This document shows, piece by piece, positions 11,333-24,400 of a stretch of DNA of 64,000 nucleotides; positions within the stretch are counted from its first letter, which is position 1; every line of letters begins with the position of its first letter. The stretch is from Diphasiastrum complanatum (Eukaryota; Streptophyta; Lycopodiopsida; Lycopodiales; Lycopodiaceae): assembly GCA_029204225.1 (NCBI GenBank), contig CM055092.1:45204087-45268086 (forward strand), in the 5' to 3' direction. Made by a program: the position numbers and the translations under genes. Below the pieces are notes generated by a model. It had not been told where the DNA came from, made no database searches, and saw only the letters and a list, made by a program, of their open reading frames with translations.

Positions 11333-14300
11333 AGCTTCTTATCCAAAAATCACCCTATTCTGTAATCGTTTGCTATTCCAAATTGCCAAAATCCTGCAGC
11401 CTGTTCATCGCTGCCCCAGCCCTTCCGACTTGTCACTTTCGCCTATTATTTTATTCGTTTCCAGCCATCTTTCACAGTTTATCATAAGGCTCTCCAGGGC
11501 TCATCCTCAACCACATTTCACGGAATTCCAACTTCGTTTGATATTCCAATTTGACATTTCCCTCCTGGCTGTCCAGCGCATTTTTACAGCCTTCATTTTC
11601 ACTTTTTTTCCATTTGTTGATTGCTGCCCTTTTTTTGGTTGTGATAATATTGGTTTTAATAGACTAATTTGGGGTGACGACAAGAGTCCGCTCCCTCAAG
11701 TTTTCGTCTATTCCTTCCACTATCATTATGGCACATTCACCTACCTCGAGTGAAACTGTTAAGGAAAACTTATCCGATCAGTTTCGGCGCATGGATGATA
11801 CCCTTTCTGGCCTCATTCTTCGCTTCGATACAGTTATGACCGGCTTTGCTACTATGCAGTCACATATTGATTCTTTACAGCCTCATGGTCCTGGAAAAGC
11901 TCCTGTCTTTCCTTCATTTGGGACTCCCCCTCCATTTGGATTTCCATCTTCTTGTATTAGTCAGCCTGGTGGTGGACCGTTCATTCCCCCTAACCCACCT
12001 CCTGGTTTCTTTCCACGTCCCCCAGTTCCTGAGCCACACTTTTCTTGAGACTTTCGTGATAGGGTACAGCTTGCTACCTATTCCGGTTCCTCTAACGGGA
12101 ACTTATTAGAGAATTGGTTTGCTAAGCTTGACACATATTTTCAGATCTACCCTAAGACTGATCCTCAGAAGATCAGTTGGCTGCTTTACACTTAGATGGA
12201 CGCGCCGCCACGTGGTGGCGAGTTTATCGAGCTGATCCTGATCGGGAAGGGCTCCATATATGGCATACCTTTCGCCGTGACCTCCGTCATGCTATGATTG
12301 ATCCTCAGTGGCTCGACCGCCATGTGATACATTCCGTAGTCTCACTCAGACTAGTGACCTTGCTTTTTATACAGATCAGTTTATGGAGCTTTCTTATCTT
12401 TTCACAGATCTACCGGCCATTGAGCTTATTTCTCGTTATATTGCTGGGCTTCATGGTGCCTTACGTTACGATGTTTCTTCCTTCCGTTTTCCCATACTTG
12501 TTGAGGCGATGTCTCTTGCCAGTACTTTACAGCACAAGTACTCGACACCCTTCCTTCCCGCTTCTCCCGACCCCATCCTTCTGCTTCATCTTTTCCCGCT
12601 ATGTCCACCCCTACACCTGCCCCTTCAATTTCAGCTCCTTGCATTGTCCCTTCGTCTCCTCTTCCTCCAACCACTCGACTTGCTCCAGTAGATCTCCATA
12701 TGGCATACGACTGGTTCTCTTCACTTGGTACTGTTGCTGTGGATCTCTCTCAGCAGACACTTTCCTTTACTCATGCTGGTCAGCATCATTTACTTGCTGG
12801 TATTGATTCCCAGGGTGACTATCAGTTGGTTACCGGGAAGCAGTTTATGCGTAGCCTGCCAAAGGCTCAGGATGCAGCTCTTCTTTCCATTCAGAGTACA
12901 TCAGTTGCTGCTTCACTTTCACCATCCGTGGGTCCTCTTCCTCAGGCCGTATACCTTGGTGGTATTTCTATTGTTGCTTTTGCGCATACCTCAGATAGCC
13001 CTCTTGGTTCGGTGGTTGGTGCAGTATCTTCTCCATTGGTCTCTATATCTCCATCTCTTGAGTCCGTTATGGCCGATGTTCCTGCTGATTTCTATGGGGT
13101 TCTTCACGGGTCCATGTTTGATGGTTCCCTCGCTATTGGTGATCAGGTTGTATCTTCTTTCGCTTTACTCCATGGATCTCTGCTTGAGGTTTGTGAACCG
13201 CCTCATGATATTTCTACGATTCCTTACATGATTCATGCGCCTTTGGTCCTTACCGTTACAAATTTTCCATCCGAGGATATTTGCCAAATGGTCACTATTA
13301 CTTATCTAGGGTATTTATATGCTGGGATCTTTCTAGATGAGTATACGGGCATTCTTCAGTCTCCTTGTGTTTCTACATATAGGTTTGCTGCAGTCCATGC
13401 CGATGTTGTGAATATATGGCATTCCTGGTTATTACGTATAGCTTGGTTTCCATTTGGACCTGTTGATTGGTGCTGGTTTTTCCATATTACTGATCGCCTA
13501 TGGTGTGGATATCTCTATGATTATGCATGTGGCTCTCTATGTGTTCCTTGGATTGTTGCTCATTGTCAGGCTTGGCATATCCTGATGGCTTGGGTTATTG
13601 CCACCTTTCCAACTACTGTTTGTCCAGGTGATCTTCAGATTCCCCATCATTTCAAGTTGCTCCATATCGCTTGGTCTCTGATGTTGAGTTGCCACTTTGT
13701 TCTGGTTTTCCGAGACCATCAGAGTACCTTGAGAGAGTTCCTTCTCCTCTCTTGGATAGTTTGTGGGGATGTTGCCGCCATATACTTCAGTATTGCTCAT
13801 ATGTGCTTTGATACTCATCCCCAGCTACACGTGGATATTGATCCGCTGCTTGCTACTGATGTTGGGGATCCTGTTTCGCGTTCCAGTGCATTTCTTCTCT
13901 TCCTCACTTGTGCGCCTGGTGTGTACTTTGGGATTACACTTGCGGCCAGTTCCGATGGGTCATCCGATTCTCGATCCGTTTTTGGTGTATCGTATGATGG
14001 ATTGGTATGTCCATATGAGGTCTTTCTGGATGAGTTTTTTGGCTACAGCTTTTCAGTTGAGGCCTCTACTATTTCTAGATTTGTTGCTATTGTTTTTATG
14101 CATCATGCTTTTTTAATTTCTTGGACCTTCTGGAGCTTTTGGCATGCTGGTCTTCTCGTGATAGGGGTTTTAGATACGCGTCCTCCCAAAAACGCGTTTC
14201 TGGGCATCTATGCATTATCCTATCACGCATCACCCCATCGCCCATCATCCTCACACTAGTCACTATCACACTCACTACTGGCTTTTTATCCTCTTGGTAC

Positions 14301-17300
14301 ACAAATCCGCACTTGCCAGCTTCAAAAATGCCAGTTCTGTCTTGTCCAGATGGAAACACCTTGTTTCAAATGACATTTATGTGATCCAGAGAGTGTCAAT
14401 TTTTGGACCTCGACATTATTTACATTTAGATGCGGCCAACCTTCCGACACTTCTGGCCTACTTGGACGGTGGATTATGTCACAGCCTCTTGATTGTAGTA
14501 GGACACTTCAAAGTCTGATCCCACCAGCTACAGGTAGAGGTTGGGCACTTTCAAGGGATTCCACATGATGTGACAGAGTCACAGGAGCATTTTGTCTTTC
14601 AATGGCCTCTCTACTTGCCCGTTCCGGAACGGAATGCGTTCCATTCTGGAACTTGACCAAAAGAAGTGGGCCACTCTCATTAAAGAGAATTGAGATGGGC
14701 AGATAATAAATTTAACATTAGCTTTCTACTACAATGTTGTTTGTATGACCTTGCTTATGCAAAGTTTGTATCTAATACAAGGTGGTGAAAAATCTGCACA
14801 AGAGTTCTGTTTCCCGGATTTTCTCTTTGTTCAGTTCCTCAATACATATACAATACCACACGATAATCTGGTGAACAAATGGTGGCAAAAAATTCAAGAT
14901 AAAAAAATGTTGATCTTTTACTTCTATTGAGGTTAAATCTCCAACTTGTTTGTCAAATTGTGTTAAGTGTTTCTTGTTTTGGCAGTTAGTCCTAGGGGAT
15001 GTCTTGAGGATCAAGGAACTAGCAAAAGGGATTGCAAAGTAGGATTATCGAGATTATTTATACATTTTTTCTCAAAAATGATCAGGATTGTGAATAAATT
15101 AGGAACATCAGTGCTTGTTTTTTATCAAGATTGTTAATAAATAAGTAACATCAGTCTTGTTGATATTTATCAAGATTGAATAAATTTCTCACATAAACTG
15201 GAAGGAGGAAAAGTGGTTCAGGTTGGAATCTTTTGAGTGCAGATTGATCATTAAGAACCCATGACTATATTTGGATGCATGAGGTTTTACTTTTTCTAAT
15301 ATGATGCGTGCTCATAATCATGTCCTATTTGTTCTAGAGATGTTACATGCACGATTTGAAATTTGTCATTTCATGAACTGTGCAATTTGACCAATGGACT
15401 GAAACTCTGTATTCTAATGGTTATCATTCTTTCCAATGTTTATCAAGCTGTTACAGGAGATACGTATGCTGGTATGAATTACGTTCTTCAATATGGCAGG
15501 GCAATTCACTGTCTTTGAATTTATGACACCTATATATTTTGATGCAGCTATCTGGTGTACGTTTCATGTGGGAAAATTGTATTGAATCTGTTACAAAGGT
15601 GAAGTCTGGTGATAGCGGGTTGGGCTGCATATTGGCCCACAGCATGGGACTTGGGAAAACATTGCAGGTTCATGTTCCTTCCTCGTAAACTCATGAAAGT
15701 TCAGTAGCTCGACCTGCTAGTAACTCAAAAAATGTTTTGTGGTCTCTAGAATGGATATTCAGCCAGAAGTTACTTGTCTTGCTCATTTCAGTGTCGTATT
15801 TGTAGTGAAGTTGAGAAGTTGGATAGCATTGTTGGGGTTGCCATGTATCATCTATGACATGGAAACTTGTGAACATGAAAAGAGGTCCTGATCAAATATT
15901 GTAAGTCCAATACACAAAGTGTGTTTTTTATGTGCATTGTTGTCGGAGTAACCAAAGTATCCAAGAGGCAAATGGCAACTGAAGAGGAATGTCCCTTTTT
16001 TTATTGATTGGTTGCTGCTGGTCACATGCTAAAAATGGGACCCATGAAGAGTGCCCCAATATGAATAAACCATCTCTAGTGGCTTTCCATTCAATGTGAA
16101 GATCTGTCCTCTGCATGAAAGGTCGAGATATTTTAAAGGACATCATCTTGGTCTTCTTTACATTGACTACCAATCCCGTCGCTGCAAAAGGCATTCAAAG
16201 TGTCTTTGTGTTGTTGCTACCCCTCTTAGATGTGGAGACTTTAGCAACGTGCTCACCATATAGAAGAATAAAGATATGTATGTCACCAAGTCTACATCCC
16301 TGTCCACCACTTTGACTGATTGCTGCCTTGAGCTCATCAATATAGAGCCTGAATAAAGGAGAAATATAGCTCCTCACTTCATCCCAATAATGTTGGCAAT
16401 CATGTTAGACGTGCCCTCTTGTGCTCTGAAGGTTACATAAGACTTTCATCGCACATTATATGCATGTGCGTCATTATGTGGGAGTTCAAGAGAGAGTTGA
16501 ACCTTTTTTTATTCACCTACCACACCACACAATGAATCTCCTGTCCGCATGAGAAGGGAATGAGTGAATGATGCCTTTAGTGTGCACTCGCCCCGATTAT
16601 ATTGGCCTATGGGGCCCTTCACACAATGAATCTCCTGTCCACATGAGAAGGGAATGAGTGAATGATGCCTTTAGTGTGCACTCGCCCCGATTTTATATTG
16701 GCCTATGGGGCCCTTCACATGGACGGCAAATAGTATGAGCTTATGTGGAAGAAGAGGGGAGGAGAGAGAAGTTAGTGTGTCCTCCGTTGTCCGTTTTGCA
16801 TGCACTCGTGCTATTTGTTGTAGCCAATTGGGCTTCTTCTCCCGTAGGATGATTAGTGGAGGTGAAGAGTTGTACTTGTGTTTGATGACACATGTTCAAG
16901 GTATGATGTTTGAGTTTTATGAAAAAAGTAAGGTTCTCATTGGCTTGGTTTGTACTTGCCTCTGTAGGAATATTCTCATCTTTTTTTTGGAGAAGGGGAT
17001 GAATGAACAAAGCATTGATGAGTACTACATGGTTGAAAGGCAAGCGGTAATTCTAAGAAAATGTTTCTTGTATCAAGATGCTTCAAAAAATACCATAGAT
17101 ATTACCATAAATTTATTTTTAGTTTTGGACTTCCCACCAAATACATTTTCTTGTGGCACCTACTTGCAGTGCCATTTATCTCATTCAAGATTTGAGACCA
17201 TAATCACAATGATGAATGATGACTTCCGTTTTCTATCACAATATAGTGCACATGTGACCATGTCTTTTGTCTTAGAGAAATGGGAGTAAGTGTTGCTTTT

Positions 17301-18459
17301 TGGAAATCTTCATTTTTTCCTTTAAGAAAGCCAAAGATGTGGGAATTTTCACATTCATTTTCACATCTTTAAATACCCACTCACATATGATTCACTATCA
17401 TCTGCGTATATTGTATGAAAAAATCCATTGTACATGACTTTTTCAATGTTTGAAGTTTCAAAAAGTTATTGTCCAAGCTGACCACTCTGTGTAGGGTGCA
17501 CCTTCTATACAATGACCAATAGCTGTGGTATCTGATAAAATGTAGTTGTTAATATTGGATTTTTGAGAAAGTTACCTCAAAGTCAAGATGTCTAATGTTG
17601 GTTTGGTTTCTTTTTTCTTTTTTGCTTGAGTAATCCTCTTTTAAGATTGAGAGTGTCAAACACTTGCATTTGATCTTTTATATCATTGAATGCCTTTTAG
17701 AGTTAATATTTATCCTTCAATCATAGGGTACACAATGAAGTTTCTTTTGGCTTATCTTCTTCAACAAATATGGTCAATGGAAGAGCATTCATTCGGTGTC
17801 AAATGCGAATCTTGTTGTCTTGGTCATTAACGTACTAATGCTAGTAGGAGCTTGTGGAGTTTGCAGGTGATTGCGTTTCTATATACCATTTTGAAACATA
17901 AGGATCTTGGCTTGAAGACTGTGCTTATAGTAGTTCCAGTGAATGTATTACACAATTGGCGAAGTGAGTTTTTGAAATGGCAACCGATAGAAGTGGATCC
18001 AATATCTGTGTTTATGCTTGATGATGTGGGGAGGTAATATGTTTTTCCATGTCAATAGATGTGGTATAGTTTTTTAGTAATAGTGAATTTTAGTGCTTGG
18101 TGTGTAGCAAAGTGGAGGCTTGTGTTTTCCAAGAGCAATGCATTGTTTAGGGTGCATTTATCAAAGTATTTGCAAATTATTGTAAGTATGAACTCATTCT
18201 TAGCATGGATTAAAAAGTGATTTTCCCTTAATATGTTATTCTTTTAATATTCAGGAATAACTTCAAAAGAGCAAAGCTTTTAAATAGATGGCAAAAGCTA
18301 GGTGGAGTAATGTTGATTGGCTACACGGCATTTCGGTTGCTATCTTTGGGAAAGCATGTTAGAGACAAACTTACAAGGGATATGTTTTGCGATAGTTTGC
18401 AGGTAAATGTTACTTAAGCTGTTTATTGTTGGCATATATTTAGTTTGTTGTTGTTGTTG

Positions 18460-18497
<38 letters not shown>

Positions 18498-18533
18498 TTG
18501 GTGTGTGTGTGTGTGTGTGTGCGTGTGTTTGTG

Positions 18534-18592
<59 letters not shown>

Positions 18593-21395
18593 TCTTTATT
18601 AATATCCATGGAATACCCTAAGGTACATAGGACTGAAAAAAGGTACATGTCAAGTGTGCCCGGTGGGAGCGTGAAAGCTCAACCACCTAAAAGAAACAAG
18701 ATTACAATAAAACAGGAAATAGTGCTATGCACAAGGAGAGTCAAGCATCATAGATGTCTCTCTGCTTGTGAGAAAAAATGATGTAAAGTATGTTGTGGCA
18801 CTGTCTCTGTGCAAGCTGCGTCTCTCTGTCGTCGAGTAGATGATCGGTGGTGTCTACGCTGTCGTGAAGTTGCAGGTTGTGGCCTGCAGGCTGGCTGTCT
18901 CTCTGGTCGACGACACTGTCTTTGCCGTCTATGTATGGTGGCATCTGGAATCTCAGCCTCTCCATCAAAGTCACTACTCTCCTGCCTCTGTCTTCGACGG
19001 GATAGACACTCTTGTATGCTCAGCTGTATCAGGGGGGAGGTGTCAGCGTCAAGACTCGCCATACGCAGGTCTATCATCTCCCGGATCATCAATGCAACAC
19101 ATCTGGAGTCCTCATACGATATCAAGGTAGAGAGTGCAAGTGGATGGTCTCAAAACAAGCAGTAGTATCTCCCTCGAATCTTTTTTAGTTAGCTGGGCAT
19201 CTGAAGAGAAAATGAAACTCATCCTCTATATCATGTAGGTGTGAAATTTCAGAGAAATAAAGACCAAGAATGGATCTAGATCTAATCCTCAAGAGGTGTT
19301 GGAAGCTAGATTACATGATCTACTAATCAACCAATGATTAGATCTAGAATTAGATCAATTCCCCATCAAAAATCTAGCAAGAACAACAAGCAAATGATTA
19401 AACTTGAGACCTACTGCCTTCACACGTGTGAAGAACAGTACCTGTACGGACTTACAGCAGAGAGTGAAGTACACAAGTGTTAGAAAGCAAGAGAACCATA
19501 AAATCACAACACAAATATGAGAATACTCAAGATATGCCTCCAAAACCAAGATCTTGCCTCATTGATTTTTCAAAGTGGATCCATCATGGATTAAATACAA
19601 AAATCATCATACTCTCTCTCTAAGACACTTCCAGCACGTGTGAGACAGGTCATAGTGGTTATCCATATCCACTTTGGCTAAGATTCCATTAATTTGCCAC
19701 ATCATCATTGGTGGCTAGTGTTGACCTTCTAGATTCCTACAAATTAGGAGATAGGTCCTACAATCTAGGAGATTTGACTTTTGACATGTATGAAATCTAT
19801 ATACAATGGATCTGAACTTTCTATATGATATTTCACACGTGGGAGACCACTCCTACCCATGTGATATAGCATTTTCTACCACTAGAATGGTGCCAAGTGT
19901 CATAATACTACTAAACTAGTTTTTGGCCAATTTAGCCACTAGTTTCCAATTTAAATGATATGTACAACCTTTATGATCTATCTAAATGACTTAGGCATAG
20001 ATTTCACACGTGGGAACAAGCTCCACACATGTCTAATGATGATAGGTACAAGTCATTATGGTATTTACAAGATTTAACCAAGTTAGCTTTTGCCAATTTT
20101 AACAGGTCACACATACTACAAATCGGCACATCTCTCGGGATGCCCCTGTATCTGCCATTCTCAATGGCTAACTGGTGAGAGGAAACCCGGAACTGACCCA
20201 TCACTATCTGCAGTCTGTGTGAGATACTATCCACTAGGTATCTGGGTACCATGGGATACCCAACAAGATCCCGGGATAGAAAATGTGTCCAATAAAACTC
20301 CGTCTTCACCCCAGATGAATCCTGCCAAGTGCTCTGAAGATATGCCCTGTATAAGTATCCTCTAATTTACTGATGAGTACCAGCTGGTAGATCCGTAATG
20401 TGAATACTCAATGTGGAGAGGAGACGACAGGCCTGGGAATACTACGAAAAGGAGTGTCCCTCAGAGTGTAGATGTTGGGAGGACGACAGAGCTGCTGCAA
20501 CATAGTGTGTGCCTCTACCCTGGAGATCCTCTAGGCATTGTATGAATGTGACAATATGGAACAGTGCCTCTATCTGAATAGGGGGGACGGCAAATTCTGC
20601 CAATATAATATGATGTGGGATAGAGGGCTTAGCTCGTATCATCTGAGAGAGCATATGAATCTGAAGTCGTGAGATGCACGCCCACTCGGTAGCCGTCAAG
20701 CCAGTACTCCATGTCTCTGATGCATATAGAGCTAAGGGAACGACCATAGTGTCAAAGAGTCGGCACTTACTAGTCGCATCTCTAACATGTGAGCTGAAAC
20801 ATAATCTCTCCAACTCTACCAACGATGCATAACCCTTCCGTAGTCGGGAAAATGCTGCCTGTCGCATGCTGAAAGTGGAACCAAAAAATACCACCCCTAG
20901 GTATGTGTAGGAGTCAACTACCTCAAGTGGATGCTCCTCCCATAAAAGCACCTGTCGCATCATGAAGGATCTGGAGGTGTTAAATACCATAACTTTGGTT
21001 TTGGCCACATTCACTGATAATCCCCACTGAGTACAACTAGAGTGAAGCGCGTCAAGATGCCGCTGCAAACCTTCCCTCGTCCTCGAAAGCTAAACCACAT
21101 CATCAGCATATAATAGGATAGCGATAATGAGGTCACCCAATGTGCACCCCTCACCTCCCTCTGTCTGTATAACCTGCTCAAGCTCGTCTATATATAAACC
21201 AAAGAGTGTAGGAGAGAGAGGACATCCCTGCTTAACCCCAATGGTACTCTCTATCTCTGGTGATACAACTCCTGATACTCGAATACGACCAATAACTCGT
21301 CTGTACAATGCCACAACTGCCTGTATGATATCCTCTTGGAGGCCACGGTCCTGAAGTCTCTGTATCAGTAGATGTCAAGGCACAGAGTCAAAGGC

Positions 21396-21452
<57 letters not shown>

Positions 21453-24400
21453 GAGGAGGAGCATTGTCCGCATACGGACTTATTTACTAGTAGAAAAGAG
21501 AAGAAGACAAGAAACTAGCATATCTATCTCGCTATCTCTAAGAAGAAGAAATATCCAAGCTTGACCACCAGCTTGCGAGGGTACAATGCAAGAGCTTAAC
21601 CACCTGCTCTGCGGAGGAGACTAGCTACGAGTAAGCTGAAAATAGTGAGTGATAGTAGAAGTGGAGCGTGCTGTGGATTGGCGAGAAGCCCGTGAAGATC
21701 TAGTGATCTTGGATCTAGCAGAAATATGTGAGACTTTCTGTGTCTTCGATCTCCGAGTGGGGTCTTCAAAATCCAAAACGGTAATGTCCTCTCTGTCTCG
21801 CTTCTAGAAAAACTGGGTAATATGAGCCTGGCCGTGATCCATAACTGTGGCAGGTAGAAGTGAAGCTCGTAGAGTATACATCTCTCTCAATAGAAGACCT
21901 ACACATCTGGAGTCTGGATATTCGACGAACAATCGCAACGCGAGAGGGGTAACTCTGTATAAACAATGGTAACGCCCCCTGATCTCGTAATATACTGGAC
22001 AGCGAAAGATGAAATGGAACTCATCCTCCATCTCATGAAGAGAACAAAGCTGACATATCCTCTGCAATCTGGGAGTGTCCGTGTATCTACAGATTTACTC
22101 GTTTCCAAGTTATCTCATGTTGTTGGGCATCACAATAGAGATTTTTATATTAATGTCTTTTCCATGCCAAAAGGCATAATAAGTAATATCAAGTATATGG
22201 ACCATCTGGGAGCGTATGAAAAACGTCTCCAAAACTGAAAGAAAAGCATATATAGTAAATCTAAACACAAATACCAAAGTTAACTAAACCAACACGTATG
22301 AAGCGAGAAATGGCTATGTATAATGGAAGCAAGCCGCAGATCATGTCCTGGAGGTGATGCTGCTGCTGCTACTATTGAAAAAAGATGTAATACAAGCTGC
22401 AGTGGGCAGTGAGACTGAGATATGCTGCCGATGTCGAATATAAGAGGGTCGTCTCCTCGTGGTAGGACGAAGAGGTCTAGTTGCTGGGTAATGCTGGGAG
22501 GTGCGTTGTCTCTGATCTCTATGGGAAGTCGTGTCCTCATCCTCGTCATCATCAAATGAATCTGGGACTGGTCGTGAACGTCATCTGGAGAAAAAGTAGG
22601 TAATCTGAAGCTGTGTCAGGAGCAATCTGACGCCGAGGCTGTAGATCCCGTCGTAATAGAAACATCTCTCGGATCATAAGTGCAACACAACGTGGATCCT
22701 CATAGGTAACAAGTGAACGCAATGTAACTGGTGTATCTTGGAACAAGCAAAAGTATCTCCCACGAATTTCATAATAAGCTAGGCAAATGAAAATAAAATG
22801 CTCCTTAGTCTCTACTGCTACACCTAGGGAACATTGCTGGCAGATCCTGTCCTCTCGTGGGGTACCCTGAAACCGACCAATTTATCTCAATCTCAAGCTG
22901 GTGTGAAGAGACACGGAGCTGACCCAATATGAATCTGAGACCGTGTGATAATCCAGATCGTAGGTAAAGTAGTAGAAGTGGGGACCTTGATACATCTGTC
23001 CCCAAAAAAATGAAGTCGATAAAAGTCGGGTTTGACACCCAACTGGCCATGCCAGGCTCACTCAAGGTAAGCTCTATAAATGAATCGTCTGATGTAGTCA
23101 TGGGTACCAGAAGGAAGAGCAGTGATAGAGATACCGAGTGTGCTAAGAAGTCTGGAGGCCTGAGAGAACCAAGCCACATGGTAGCCCTGACTATGAAGAC
23201 ACTGAGATGAAATGAGAGCAACCTGAATATCTCTGCTCAAAGGACTGGAACGCATTGACGCGCTGAATATATGTGATGAGCTGGAGTAAGGCATCAAGGT
23301 ACATAGGCAGAACTGTAAACTTAGCAAGGATGATCTGGTGTGGTACTGAAGGCTTAGCCCGAATCATGCGTGAAAGCGTAGTGATCTTTAATCGCGAGAT
23401 ACTGGCCCAGTCAAATGAAGTGAGGCCCGTACACCATGCAACTGATGCATATAGAGTTGTAGGAGAAATGATGGTGTCAAAAAGCCGACACTTACTCGAG
23501 GCATCTCGAATAGACTTACGGAAGCAAAATCTCTTCATCTGGGCAAGGGAAGCATGGCCTTTCCCAAGTCTACTAGAAGCTACATGTCTCATACTAAATA
23601 TAGGACCAGTAAAAAGTGTGCCTAAGTAAGTGTAGGATGGAACAATCCCTAACGGCCTACTATCAAAAAGGAGCTCCTGTCTCAACATAAAGCTCCTGGA
23701 AGTGTTGAAGACCAAAACTTTGGTCTTCACAATGTTCACCCCTAGGCCCCATCTAGAACAAAAATCATGAAGACAATCAATCTATTTCTGTAACCCCTCT
23801 CGAGTAGGTGAAAGTAGAACCATATCATCTGCATAAAGAAGAATAGCGATCAAGATGGCACCAAGGCTGCAACCAGAACCACCGCACTACTCAATAACTC
23901 TCTCCAACTTATCCATATATAATCCAAAAAGTGTAGGGGAGAGGGAACATCCCTGCTTCACCCCAATAGTGCTCATGATCTGCTTTGTGATACCTCTGTC
24001 ACTCCAGAAACATCCCAATACTCTCTCGTAAAGTGCCATCACTGCTAGGACTGTGTCATCGGAAAAACCAAGGTCTCGTATCCGCTAGATGAGTAAGGAG
24101 CTTGAAACAGAGTCAAAGGCTTTCCTGAAGTCAACGAAGTAGCAATAGACTCGCTCTTGCCGGTGCCGAGCTTCCTCAATAATGGCTGTGAGAGTAAAGA
24201 TATGATCTGTGGTAGAATAGTGAGCTCTAAATCCAGTCTGGCCCATAGCATGCAATCTCCTGGTCTCTGACTTAGTACTGACAGTTGACTGAAGAATAAT
24301 GCCATACAGCTTCGTGATAACATGCCCAATCATAAGACTCCGATAGTTACTAGGATTCCTGGGATCACCATTTTTTGTGTATGGGATGGATGATGTTGGT

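Larger units (their letters stand above)
10022..14220 (+). mobile_element. hAT-like element with 13-bp TIRs and 8-bp target duplication, carrying a decayed gypsy element
   Basis: cattatcc occurs at 10022-10029 and again at 14213-14220. Between them the sequence starts catagatgcccag (10030) and ends with its exact complement (14212). A second terminal motif, aaacgcgttt, lies at 10051-10060 and 10077-10086 on the left and 14190-14199 on the right. An 8-bp duplication and short TIRs with subterminal repeats are hallmarks of hAT transposons. No transposase is visible inside. Instead the interior holds an LTR-like region, a primer-binding site, gag fragments and a long open frame, so the element is non-autonomous and composite. 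Orientation is arbitrary. Confidence 0.8.

Noticed and set aside
12725-13231. 168-codon hydrophobic frame in another phase
   Set aside because: Leu/Phe-rich shadow of the 12601-14259 frame in a T-rich strand.
16705-17289. 194-codon open frame in ATRX intron 6
   Set aside because: No domain, no biased composition typical of coding sequence, no link to neighbouring elements; most likely chance.
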